DNA of 49,331 nucleotides. Source: Clostridium vincentii. Lineage in GTDB: Bacteria; Bacillota; Clostridia; Clostridiales; Clostridiaceae. Under the pieces are notes generated by a model. It was not told where the DNA came from and did not search any database. It saw nothing but the letters and a program-made list of their open reading frames with translations. The stretch covers positions 1-49,331 of the forward strand of contig NZ_PVXQ01000025.1 of assembly GCF_002995745.1 (NCBI RefSeq), written 5' to 3'. Position 1 is the first letter of the stretch, and every line of letters begins with the position of its first letter. Shown here one piece after another: positions 35,246 to 44,139 of the stretch. The position numbers were made by a program, and so were the translations under genes.

Positions 35246-36910
35246 ATGAAGGATTTTAAGAAAAGTACTATTTATCAAATATACCCTAAGTCATTTTATG
35301 ATACAAATGATGATGGAATCGGAGATTTAAATGGAGTAATAGAGAAATTAGATTATTTAAAAAATTTAGGGATAGATTATATATGGCTAACTCCTTTTTA
35401 TCCTTCACCACAAGTAGATAATGGATATGATGTTTCTGATTATTATAGTATAGACCCAAGCTTTGGAACATTAGAAGACTTTGAAAGGTTAGTTGAAGAA
35501 GCAAAAGCAAGAAATATATATGTAATGCTAGATATGGTTCTTAATCATACATCAATTGAGCATAAGTGGTTCCAAAAAGCTTTAAATGGAGAAAAGAAAT
35601 ATAAGGACTTTTATATATTTAAAGAATCAGAAAATAATGAGCCACCTACAAATTGGCAATCTAAATTTGGGGGAGCTGCTTGGGAGCATGTAGAGAAGTT
35701 TGATGAATATTATTTACATCTTTTCGATAGAACTCAAGCTGATTTAAATTGGGAGAATAAAGATGTCAAAAAAGAAATTTATGATATAGTGAATTTTTGG
35801 ATAGAAAAAGGAGTAAAGGGTTTAAGATTTGATGTTATAAATTTAATATCAAAACCAGAAAAGTATGAAAATGACCTAGATGGGGATGGTAGAAAGTTCT
35901 ATACAGATGGGCCAAGGATTCATGAATATCTAAAAGAACTAAATGAGAACACATATGGAAATTGTGATGACATTGTAACAGTTGGGGAGATGTCGTCAAC
36001 CACACTAGAAAATTGTATAAGATATTCTAATCCCGAAGAAAAAGAATTATCAATGGTATTTAATTTCCATCATCTTAAAGTAGATTATTACAATGGTGAT
36101 AAATGGACAATTATGAAGTTTGATTTTAAAAAGTTAAAAGAGATTTTTAAAAATTGGCAAGAAACTATCCAAGATGCAAATGGATGGAATGCATTGTTTT
36201 GGTGCAATCATGATCAACCTAGAGTGGTTTCTAGATTTGGGAATGATAAAAAATACTTAAAAGAAAGTGCTAAAATGCTAGCAACAACAATTCATATGAT
36301 GAGAGGAACTCCATATGTGTATCAAGGAGAAGAATTTGGAATGACTAATCCATATTTTGATTCAATAGAACAATATAGAGATGTGGAATCTATAAATTAT
36401 TATAATATCTCCAAGAGTGAAGGCAAAGCAGAAGAGGAAATATTAGAGGTTTTAAGAAGGAAATCTAGAGATAATTCTAGAACACCAGTACAGTGGAGTG
36501 ATAAAAAGAATGCTGGATTTACTAAAGGAACACCATGGATACCTATTAGTAATGAATATAAAAGAATAAATGCTGAAAAGGCATTAGCTGATAAGGATTC
36601 TATTTTTTATCATTATCAAAAACTAATAAAATTAAGAAAAGATCAGGATATAATTTCAAATGGAAAAATAAAGTTTATTCTTGAAGATCATGAAAGAGTA
36701 TTCGCTTATGTAAGATCTTTAGATAATATAACTTTAGTTGTAATAAATAACTTCTTTGAGGATGAAATTAAAGTAGAGTTACCAAATGAATATTTAAAGA
36801 ATAAACTAAAAAGTAAAATATTAATATCAAATTATAAGGATAGTAGTATTTTAGATAAAGATTTAACTTTAAGACCATTTGAATCAATAGTGTATTATAT
36901 AGAAAATTAA
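35246..36910 (+). CDS. treA: Trehalose-6-phosphate hydrolase (GH13)
   Basis: A 554-residue GH13 enzyme that splits trehalose-6-phosphate into glucose and glucose-6-phosphate. It opens with STIYQIYPKSFYDTNDDGIGDLNGVIEKLDYLKNLGIDYIWLTPFYPSPQVDNGYDVSDY, cut here into family blocks by eye. Catalytic residues are Asp196 in GLRFDVINLIS, Glu248 in TVGEMSST and the late Asp in CNHDQPR. The length is that of TreA/TreC. It lies 24 bases after treB and is followed by a strong terminator, so treBA is a two-gene operon. Confidence 0.93.
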   Translation: MKDFKKSTIYQIYPKSFYDTNDDGIGDLNGVIEKLDYLKNLGIDYIWLTPFYPSPQVDNGYDVSDYYSIDPSFGTLEDFERLVEEAKARNIYVMLDMVLNHTSIEHKWFQKALNGEKKYKDFYIFKESENNEPPTNWQSKFGGAAWEHVEKFDEYYLHLFDRTQADLNWENKDVKKEIYDIVNFWIEKGVKGLRFDVINLISKPEKYENDLDGDGRKFYTDGPRIHEYLKELNENTYGNCDDIVTVGEMSSTTLENCIRYSNPEEKELSMVFNFHHLKVDYYNGDKWTIMKFDFKKLKEIFKNWQETIQDANGWNALFWCNHDQPRVVSRFGNDKKYLKESAKMLATTIHMMRGTPYVYQGEEFGMTNPYFDSIEQYRDVESINYYNISKSEGKAEEEILEVLRRKSRDNSRTPVQWSDKKNAGFTKGTPWIPISNEYKRINAEKALADKDSIFYHYQKLIKLRKDQDIISNGKIKFILEDHERVFAYVRSLDNITLVVINNFFEDEIKVELPNEYLKNKLKSKILISNYKDSSILDKDLTLRPFESIVYYIEN

Positions 36911-36916
36911 TATATT

Positions 36917-36954
36917 GAAAAGTAGCTACTTAATCAATTAAGTGGCTACTTTTC
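36917..36954 (+). terminator. Terminator of treBA
   Basis: GAAAAGTAGCTACTTAAT and ATTAAGTGGCTACTTTTC pair over 18 positions with one G-T wobble and a two-base loop, then CATTTGTAATT. It is symmetrical enough to work in both directions. Confidence 0.8.
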
Positions 36955-37098
36955 ATTTGTAATTATAATAAATCCAGTAAGGTGGAATTAGAAGAAAATT
37001 AAAGATAGGAGATTACTTGTGAAATGTAGTATAGTTATTAGAAGATATATATTTAATAATATATAATTTCAGAAAAAAGGTTATAAGGAGATATATAA

Positions 37099-38076
37099 AT
37101 GGCTACAATAAAAGATGTTGCGAAAAGAGCAGGTGTATCTGTAGGAAGTGTATCAAATTTTATTAATAATATGGAAGTAAAACCTAAAACAAAATTTTTA
37201 ATAGAAGAGGCTATAAAAGAATTAAAATATGAACCAAATATCTATGCAAGAGGCTTTAAATTAAATAAAACTAATACAATTGCATTGATAATTCCAAGTA
37301 TATGGCATCCGTTTTTTAGCGAAATGGCTTATAATATAGAGAAAAGCCTAAGAAAATATGAAATGAAGATGATACTTTGTAATACAGAAGATAACTATGA
37401 AAATGAAGTGCAATATATTACAATGGCAAAACAAAATAAAGTAGATGGAATTATTGCAATAACATATAGTGATATAGATAAATATATATCATCAAATATT
37501 CCAATTATTAGTATTGATAGATATTTCTCGGATAATATTACATATGTAAGTAGCGATAATTTTAATGGTGGAAAAATAGCAGCTTATGAATTGGTAAAAA
37601 GTGGTTGCGAAAACCTTGCTTTTATAGGATCTGGATCAAAAATAGATAATGCTACAAGAAAAAGAAAACAAGGATTTATAAGTTATTGTGAAGAAAATAA
37701 TATTTCGTATAAATTATGTGATGAATTAGGAAAAACAAAGAATTTCAGTAGTATATTAAATGATTTTTTGAGTGAAAATTTTAAATGTATAAAAAAAATA
37801 GATGGGATATTTACTATAACTGATGATTATGCTTTTCAGGTTATTGAAAAATTGGAGAAATTAAATATAGAAGTACCTAATGATGTACAAGTAATAGGAT
37901 ATGATGGAAGCAGATCATGTGCTAAAGATAATATAAAGATCTCAACTATAAGGCAACCCGTAGATATGATAGCTAAAGAAGCAGTAGAATATCTTATTAA
38001 GTTAATAGATAAAAAAGAAATACAAAAAGAAATAATACTTCCAGTAAAGTTTGTGAAGGGATATACCACTAAATAA
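37099..38076 (+). CDS. scrR: LacI-family regulator of the sucrose operon
   Basis: A 325-residue LacI-type repressor. The DNA-binding head reads MATIKDVAKRAGVSVGSVSNFINN, and the periplasmic-binding-protein-like domain follows, with TNTIALIIPSIWHPFFSEMAYNIE near residue 60 and VQVIGYDGSRSC near residue 265. It lies immediately upstream of the scrA-scrB genes, on the same strand, and a TTGAAACGTTTCAA operator is found before scrA. It should release the operator when sucrose-6-phosphate or fructose is present. The ribosome site AAGGAGA precedes the ATG. Confidence 0.85.
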   Translation: MATIKDVAKRAGVSVGSVSNFINNMEVKPKTKFLIEEAIKELKYEPNIYARGFKLNKTNTIALIIPSIWHPFFSEMAYNIEKSLRKYEMKMILCNTEDNYENEVQYITMAKQNKVDGIIAITYSDIDKYISSNIPIISIDRYFSDNITYVSSDNFNGGKIAAYELVKSGCENLAFIGSGSKIDNATRKRKQGFISYCEENNISYKLCDELGKTKNFSSILNDFLSENFKCIKKIDGIFTITDDYAFQVIEKLEKLNIEVPNDVQVIGYDGSRSCAKDNIKISTIRQPVDMIAKEAVEYLIKLIDKKEIQKEIILPVKFVKGYTTK

Positions 38077-38167
38077 AATAATTATTCAGCTACTGCTAAA
38101 TTGTGGGAAATTATGGAGGGCGTTTCCGAATAGTAAAAATATTCCTTGAAAACGTATAAATTAAGTG

Positions 38168-38196
38168 TTGACTAATTAAAATAGATATATTATTAT
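38168..38196 (+). promoter_or_regulatory. Promoter of scrAB
   Basis: TTGACT (38168-38173) and TATTAT (38191-38196) are 17 bases apart. The start point would be near 38203, directly before the palindromic operator. Confidence 0.6.
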
Positions 38197-38209
38197 AAGA
38201 ATATAGAAA

Positions 38210-38223
38210 TTGAAACGTTTCAA
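38210..38223. promoter_or_regulatory. LacI-type operator before scrA
   Basis: TTGAAACGTTTCAA is a perfect palindrome with the central CG typical of LacI-family sites. It covers about +8 to +21 of the transcript. A degenerate copy, TTGAAAACGTATAA, lies upstream of the promoter (38146-38159); the pair might allow looping. CcpA could also bind such a sequence. Confidence 0.65.
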
Positions 38224-38246
38224 GTTTAATTTTAGGAGGAATAATT

Positions 38247-39701
38247 ATGGGTAATAGAAAAGATTTCAATAAAGTAGCTAGAGAAATATTAGAAGCTGTT
38301 GGTGGTAAAGAAAACGTAACCAGTGCAGCCCATTGTGCAACTAGATTAAGAATAGTAGTTCAAGATGATAAAAAAATTGATGTAAAAAAGGTAGAAGAAA
38401 CTGATTTAGTAAAAGGAAGTTTTAATAATGGTGGTCAATTTCAAATTATTTTAGGGACAGGCATTGTTGATGAAGTATATAAAGAATTTGCTGAACTGGC
38501 TTCTATATCTGAAGTTAGTAAGGACGAACTAAAGAAAGTTGCAACAGGTAAATTAAATATTCTTCAAAGATTTTTAAAAACATTAGCAGATGTATTTGTT
38601 CCAATATTACCAGCATTGATTTCAGCAGGATTATTAATGGGATTAAATAATGTATTAACTGCTAAAGGACTATTTATTAGTGGAATGTCATTAATAGAAG
38701 CTTATCCACAATTTACTAATGTAGCGGACATGTTGAATTTATTTTCTAATGCAGCATTTGTATTTTTACCAGTATTAATAGGTTTCTCTGCTACTAAGAT
38801 ATTTGGTGGAACACCAGTATTAGGAGCAGTTATAGGAGCGATTATGATTCATCCAGATTTATTAAATGGATATGGTTATGGTAAAGCTTTAATAGATGGA
38901 ACAGTTACTTACTGGAATATATTAGGACTTGATATTGCTAAAGTTGGATACCAAGGCACAGTATTACCAGTAATAGTGTCATCATTTGTATTAGCAAAAT
39001 TAGAATGTAAGTTACGTAAGGTTGTAACTCCTATGCTTGATAATATAATAACACCATTAATATCAGTTTTAGTTACAGCAATGTTAACATTTGCAGTTAT
39101 AGGACCTGTTATGAGAACTGTTGGGGATTGGATGACAGCAGGAGTTATGTGGTTGTTTTTTGGGTTAGGTCCTATAGGTGGAGCAATTTATGGAGTTGTT
39201 TACCCATTATTAGTTATAACAGGCATGCATAACAGTCTTGTAACAGCTGAAACACAAATTCTTGCAAATATTGGTACTTTAGGTGGTTCACCTACATTCG
39301 CAGTTGTTGCAGCTTCTAATGTAGCCTAAGGAGCAGCAGCTTTGGCAGTATTTGTAATAATGAGAAAGGATGCAAAGATGAAGGCTATAGCTTCAGCTTC
39401 AGGAATATCAGCATTACTCGGGATTACAGAGCCAGCTGTATTTGGAGTTAATTTGAAATTAAGATATCCGTTTATAGGAGCATTAATAGGATCAGCAGTT
39501 GGATCAGCTTATGCTACATTTATGCACGTATTATCACTTTCACAAGGACCTGCTGGATTACCAGGAGTAATAGTAATAAGACCTCAATCGATGGTCCAGT
39601 ATATGGTAGCATTAGCAATATCATTTACAGTAACATTTGTAGCAACTATATTATTATCAAAAGTAATGGGGAAAAAAGATAAAATTAATAAAATAGCTTA
39701 G
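38247..39701 (+). pseudogene. scrA: Sucrose-type PTS EIIBC gene with an internal stop codon
   Basis: The frame is open from ATG 38247 apart from one TAA at 39327-39329, codon 361. Before it the protein reads SPTFAVVAASNVA and after it GAAALAVFVIMRKDAKMK, where the family has NxAQGAA, so a CAA glutamine codon became TAA by one C-to-T change. The rest is intact: EIIB with AAHCATRLRI (phospho-Cys near residue 29), the EIIC segments, TGMHNSLVTAETQILANIGTLGGSPTF cut off just after, and TEPAVFGVNLKLRYPFIG at the C-terminus. The truncated EIIC would lack its last 120 residues and is unlikely to transport. It could be rescued by read-through or by another permease. Confidence 0.88.
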
Positions 39702-39756
39702 TAATTTTTTAATATAGCAAGATATATAATACTAATTTTAACAACGAGACACAATT

Positions 39757-41229
39757 ATGGAATGGAGTAGAGAAGAAAGGTACCGAAGAATAGAGGATGA
39801 ATCAGAAAAAAATTTAAAAGAACTAAAAGAAAAAGTTGATAATTGTCCATATAGACAGAAGTTTCATATACAACCTAAAACAGGATTACTAAATGATCCT
39901 AATGGATTTAGTTATTTTAATGGAGAATATCATTTATTTTATCAATGGTTTCCACTAGGACCTGTTCATGGAGTAAAGTACTGGTATCATCTTTCATCTA
40001 AGGATTTAGTTAATTGGAAGGATTGTGGCATTGGACTAAAGCCAGATAGTTATTTTGATAGCCATGGAGTATTTTCTGGAACGGGATTAGTTAAAGATGA
40101 TAAGTTACATTTATTTTATACAGGAAATACAAGAGATGAAAATTGGATTAGAAATCCTTATCAATGTTTAGCTATAATGGATAAAAATGGTGAAATAAAA
40201 AAGATGGACAAACCTCTAATAAAAGCACCACCAAAGGGATATACAGATAATTTTAGAGATCCTAAGGTATTAAAAAATAAAGAGAAGTACTACTGCTTAA
40301 TAGGAGCAGAAACCCAAAGTAACCAAGGAACAATAGTTTATTATGAATCAGATGATGTATTAGAATGGAATTTAAAAGGTGAAATATCTACAAAGTTTAA
40401 AGGAAATCACAGTGGATTTATGTGGGAATGTCCAGATTATTATGAAATTGAAGATAAGGGAGTATTAATGATTTCACCACAAGGCATTGAACCTGAGGGA
40501 GATAAGTACTTAAACATATTCCAATCCGGATATTTAGTTGGAGATAAAATTGATTTTGAAAATGGAATATTTAATCATAAAGACTTTTATGAATTAGATA
40601 GAGGATTTGATTTCTATGCACCTCAAACAATGGAAGATGAAAATGGAAGAAGAATATTAGTAGGCTGGTTTGGATTACCGGGGCTTAATTGTGTAACAGA
40701 TGAAAATGGATGGGCTCATTGTCTTACTATTCCAAGAGAACTTAAATTGAAGGGTGATAGAATATTACAAATTCCAGTAAAAGAATTAGAAAAATTAAGG
40801 AAAACTGAAAGAAAAGTAAACTTTGCCTTAAATAATGAAGAAAAGATAATAGATGATTTTAACTTTAGAACATATGAAATGATTTGTGATTTTAATGATT
40901 TTAGTGGAAATTATATAGGGGTTAAAATTAGAAAAGGTGAAGATGAAGAAACAGTATTTTATTATGATTTAAATGAAAAGAAACTAGTCTTAGATCGTAG
41001 TAAATCTGGAAAGTCATGTACTGATGAATATGGTGTTATTCGTAAGTGTAAGATGAATTGTGAGAAATTAAAAATTCAGATGTTTGTAGATACTTCATCA
41101 GTTGAAATATTTGTAAATGATGGTGAAGAAGTATTTACTTCAAGAATATTTACAAAAGAAGATAGTAATAGTATTAGTTTCTTTACTGATGGTAATACAA
41201 AAGTAAAAGCTAGTATTTGGAGTATTTAG
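39757..41229 (+). CDS. scrB: Sucrose-6-phosphate hydrolase (GH32)
   Basis: A 490-residue GH32 invertase-type enzyme that hydrolyses sucrose-6-phosphate to glucose-6-phosphate and fructose. The motifs are LLNDPNG with nucleophile Asp47, FSGTG near residue 107, FRDPKV near residue 167 and WECPDYYEI with the acid/base glutamate near residue 224. A C-terminal beta-sandwich follows, with VDTSSVEIFVNDGEEVFTSRIF. No ribosome site of normal strength is visible before the ATG, which lies 55 bases after the scrA stop. With scrA broken its substrate may no longer be delivered, although the enzyme itself looks complete. Confidence 0.9.
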   Translation: MEWSREERYRRIEDESEKNLKELKEKVDNCPYRQKFHIQPKTGLLNDPNGFSYFNGEYHLFYQWFPLGPVHGVKYWYHLSSKDLVNWKDCGIGLKPDSYFDSHGVFSGTGLVKDDKLHLFYTGNTRDENWIRNPYQCLAIMDKNGEIKKMDKPLIKAPPKGYTDNFRDPKVLKNKEKYYCLIGAETQSNQGTIVYYESDDVLEWNLKGEISTKFKGNHSGFMWECPDYYEIEDKGVLMISPQGIEPEGDKYLNIFQSGYLVGDKIDFENGIFNHKDFYELDRGFDFYAPQTMEDENGRRILVGWFGLPGLNCVTDENGWAHCLTIPRELKLKGDRILQIPVKELEKLRKTERKVNFALNNEEKIIDDFNFRTYEMICDFNDFSGNYIGVKIRKGEDEETVFYYDLNEKKLVLDRSKSGKSCTDEYGVIRKCKMNCEKLKIQMFVDTSSVEIFVNDGEEVFTSRIFTKEDSNSISFFTDGNTKVKASIWSI

Positions 41230-41272
41230 ATAATAAAAATGAAAAATGCTTAGTATAATATTTGTTTTTGGG

Positions 41273-41318
41273 ACTGTAGTAGATTTGTATTTATACAAAT
41301 CTACTACAGTTTTTTTTG
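41273..41318 (+). terminator. Terminator of the scr operon
   Basis: ACTGTAGTAGATTTGTAT and ATACAAATCTACTACAGT form a perfect 18-base-pair stem with a two-base loop, followed by eight T. It is the strongest terminator in the window. Confidence 0.92.
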
Positions 41319-41445
41319 TAAAGTAATTAATTTAATAATACTAATATACTTTTAATAAAATAAATCATCTTCATAAAATCTACATAGGAAGATGATATTA
41401 TTAAAATATTAAAATATGAAATTAATTAAAAGGGAGAGCACAATA

Positions 41446-42027
41446 ATGAAATCAAAGGTTAATTCAAGTAAAAAAAATATTATTTTTAGTGTAATTGTAG
41501 TCTCAGTAGCGATAGCTGCAGCTGTTACAGTATTTTATCCCCAATCTGAAAAATCTAAAGAGGAAGAAAGAAGTAATATAACTAGTAGTACAGAAAGTAG
41601 TGAGAAAGTTGAAAAAGCTAGTATAGAAGCCAAAACAAGTATTGAGGCAAAAACAAATGATAATGGAGACATTATTATTAATGCTTCTGATATAACGCAG
41701 ACAGCAACCTTCTATTCGTATAATAAACTAGGTGTAGATTTAGAAGTTGTAGCTGTTAAAGCTCCTGATGGAACTATAAGAACAGCCTTTAACACATGCC
41801 AAGTTTGTTATTCTTCTGGACGAGGATATTATGTTCAAAAAGGAGAAAATTTAATTTGTCAAAATTGTGGTAATAAATTTTCCATGGATGATATACAGGT
41901 AACAAAGGGTGGATGTAATCCAGTTCCAATAATGCCAGAGGATAAAGTAGTTACTGATACTTTAGTTACTATACCAAAGCAAACATTAAGTGAAGCGAAA
42001 GTTATCTTTGAAAATTGGAAACTGTAA
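41446..42027 (+). CDS. DUF2318 domain protein, membrane-anchored, with CxxC pairs
   Basis: A 193-residue protein with one N-terminal membrane segment (residues about 10-32), a low-complexity linker with repeated SIEAKT, and a DUF2318 domain. The domain has ATFYSYNKLGVDLEVVAVKAPDGTIRTAFNTCQVC, then GYYVQKGENLICQNCGNKF and KGGCNPVPI, giving two CxxC pairs and one more Cys as metal ligands. DUF2318 proteins are predicted to carry a metal or Fe-S centre outside the membrane. The start is ATG 41446, after AAGGGAGAG; the upstream ATG at 41416 contains that site. It is the first gene of a probable metal-handling operon with the HMA-SafE-cupredoxin protein and a two-component system. Confidence 0.85.
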   Translation: MKSKVNSSKKNIIFSVIVVSVAIAAAVTVFYPQSEKSKEEERSNITSSTESSEKVEKASIEAKTSIEAKTNDNGDIIINASDITQTATFYSYNKLGVDLEVVAVKAPDGTIRTAFNTCQVCYSSGRGYYVQKGENLICQNCGNKFSMDDIQVTKGGCNPVPIMPEDKVVTDTLVTIPKQTLSEAKVIFENWKL

Positions 42028-42058
42028 CTAAAAATAATATTTATAGGGAGGATTTCTT

Positions 42059-43426
42059 ATGAAACAGGAAACTATTACAGAAATATTTTTAATAGATGGC
42101 ATGTCCTGCGCAGGCTGTGAAGGGCGAATTGAAAATAGTCTTAAAGATATAAATGGAATTAAGAGTATCCATGCTAACTATTCTCAATCATTAGTTAAGA
42201 TAACCTATTTTAAAAATATTATTAGTTTTACTGAGATTAAGAAAATTATTGAAGAGGCTGATTATAAGGTAGTAGGTAAAGGCAATAATTCTAAGAGAGA
42301 TGAGGATAATAAGAAGTTAAATATTCATGAGCTTCTAGGAGTTATAATAATTATAATTTCAATATATATAATTATTAATCATTTTGGAGGGTTTGCTATA
42401 TTTAATTATTTTCCTGAAGCAGGAGACGGCATGGGATATTTCATGTTGTTTATTATAGGGATATTAACCTCAGTTCATTGTATTGCAATGTGCGGAGGGA
42501 TTAATTTATCTCAGAGTATGCCGCTGAAGTTAGTAGAGGATTCTAAAACAAGTAAATTTACTAAGTTTAGATCTAGTATAATGTATAACCTAGGTCGGGT
42601 AATCTCTTATACATTTATTGGAGGTGCTGTAGGAGCAGTGGGGTCAGTTATTAGTTTTTCAGGAAAGGCTCAAGGGATAATTGCAATTGTAACTGGTTTA
42701 GCTATGATTAGTATGGGAATAAATATGCTTAATATTTTCCCTTGGCTTAGAAAATTTAATATTAGAATCCCTAGAGTAATCACGGACCGGATAAATAAAG
42801 ATAATAAAAACAATAGTTCATTATATGTAGGTCTACTAAATGGACTAATGCCCTGTGGACCGCTTCAAGCAATGCAACTTTATGCGCTTTCTACAGCAGA
42901 TCCAATAAGGGGAGCTATATCAATGTTTTTCTTTAGTATAGGGACAGTTCCTTTAATGTTTGGATTAGGAGCTTTAAGTTCTATATTAAGTAAGAGATTT
43001 AGAAGTAAAATGATTTCAGTAAGTGCAGTTTTAGTAGCATTTCTTGGATTTATTATGTTTAATAATGGCATGGCTTTATCAGGGATTAGTGTGACTTCTA
43101 CCTCTATAACGGGAGGAAATGCTTCTGTATCTATAATTAGTGATGGCATTCAAACCGTGACTACACAGCTTTTATCAGGTGAATATAAGCCAATTGTAGT
43201 TGAGAAGGGGATACCTGTAAAATGGATAATAAAAGCTGAAGCTAAAGATATAAATGGCTGTAATAATAAAATTATAATTCAAGAGTTTAATATTGAGAAA
43301 AAGCTTGCAGCTGGAGATAATATTATTGAATTTACTCCTTTAGAAAGTGGAAGATTTACTTTTAGTTGTTGGATGGGAATGATAAGGAGTAATATTAGTG
43401 TAGTAGATGACATTAAGGTTGAATAA
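42059..43426 (+). CDS. HMA - TauE/SafE-type membrane - cupredoxin fusion protein
   Basis: A 455-residue three-part protein. An N-terminal heavy-metal-associated domain (residues about 8-75) has DGMSCAGCEGRIE with the metal-binding CxxC. A membrane domain of about six segments (residues about 95-335) is of the TauE/SafE or DsbD_2/UreH-like type, with ILTSVHCIAMCGGINLSQS and GLLNGLMPCGPLQAMQLYALSTADPIRGA. Its two His/Cys and Pro-Cys motifs suggest metal or electron transfer. The C-terminal domain (about 365-455) is cupredoxin-like and ends with FTFSCWMGMIRSNISVVDD, the Cys-x-Met type copper site. The fusion strongly suggests copper handling. It is followed after 14 bases by a response regulator gene. 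Confidence 0.88.
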   Translation: MKQETITEIFLIDGMSCAGCEGRIENSLKDINGIKSIHANYSQSLVKITYFKNIISFTEIKKIIEEADYKVVGKGNNSKRDEDNKKLNIHELLGVIIIIISIYIIINHFGGFAIFNYFPEAGDGMGYFMLFIIGILTSVHCIAMCGGINLSQSMPLKLVEDSKTSKFTKFRSSIMYNLGRVISYTFIGGAVGAVGSVISFSGKAQGIIAIVTGLAMISMGINMLNIFPWLRKFNIRIPRVITDRINKDNKNNSSLYVGLLNGLMPCGPLQAMQLYALSTADPIRGAISMFFFSIGTVPLMFGLGALSSILSKRFRSKMISVSAVLVAFLGFIMFNNGMALSGISVTSTSITGGNASVSIISDGIQTVTTQLLSGEYKPIVVEKGIPVKWIIKAEAKDINGCNNKIIIQEFNIEKKLAAGDNIIEFTPLESGRFTFSCWMGMIRSNISVVDDIKVE

Positions 43427-43440
43427 AAGGAGTAATTGAT

Positions 43441-44139
43441 ATGGATGATGAGAAAAAAGTCTTAATTGTTGATGATGAAATAAAGATAATAGAAGTGATT
43501 AAAGCACTCCTTGAAAGCAAAGACTTTATTGTTTTTATTGCTGAAAATGCTAAGGATGCCTTTAATATTTTTGAGAAAGAAAATATATCCTTAATTATAT
43601 TAGATTTAATGCTACCAGATATGTCGGGCGAAGAGATTTGTAGCATAATACGAAAAAAATCACGGATACCTATTATAATGTTAACAGCAAAGATTGATGA
43701 AGAGGATAAAATTAAGGGATTAGGTATTGGTGCTGATGATTATATGACAAAACCATTTAGCTTAAAAGAACTTTATGCAAGGGTTGAAGCTGTTTTAAGA
43801 AGATCTGAGGATTATATTAAGCCACTATACGAAATAGGATACTTTAGGGATCATGATCTAGTTATTGATTTCCAAAGTCATGTAGTAAAAAAGAAAAACT
43901 TAGAAGTAAATCTTACAGCTAATGAATTCAAAATATTAGCTACTTTAATAAAATATCCTAATAAGGTTTTTACTCGTAGTGAATTAATAGTATCAGCTTT
44001 AGGTAATGGGTTTGAAGGTTATGACAGGATAATAGATAGTCATATTAAAAATATTAGACAAAAGATTGAAGATAATCCTAAGGAATCAGTTTATTTATTA
44101 ACTGTTCATGGTGTAGGATATAAATTTGGAGGTGATTAA
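43441..44139 (+). CDS. OmpR-family response regulator of the metal operon
   Basis: A 232-residue OmpR-type regulator. The receiver has VDDE, phospho-accepting Asp55 in ILDLMLP and TKPFS. The winged helix ends with IDSHIKNIRQKIEDNPKESVYLLTVHGVGYKFGGD. It is similar along its length to the regulator at 30387-31082. It is co-directional with the metal-handling genes (14 bases after the fusion gene) and overlaps the kinase gene, so it probably controls this operon in response to metal. Confidence 0.92.
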   Translation: MDDEKKVLIVDDEIKIIEVIKALLESKDFIVFIAENAKDAFNIFEKENISLIILDLMLPDMSGEEICSIIRKKSRIPIIMLTAKIDEEDKIKGLGIGADDYMTKPFSLKELYARVEAVLRRSEDYIKPLYEIGYFRDHDLVIDFQSHVVKKKNLEVNLTANEFKILATLIKYPNKVFTRSELIVSALGNGFEGYDRIIDSHIKNIRQKIEDNPKESVYLLTVHGVGYKFGGD

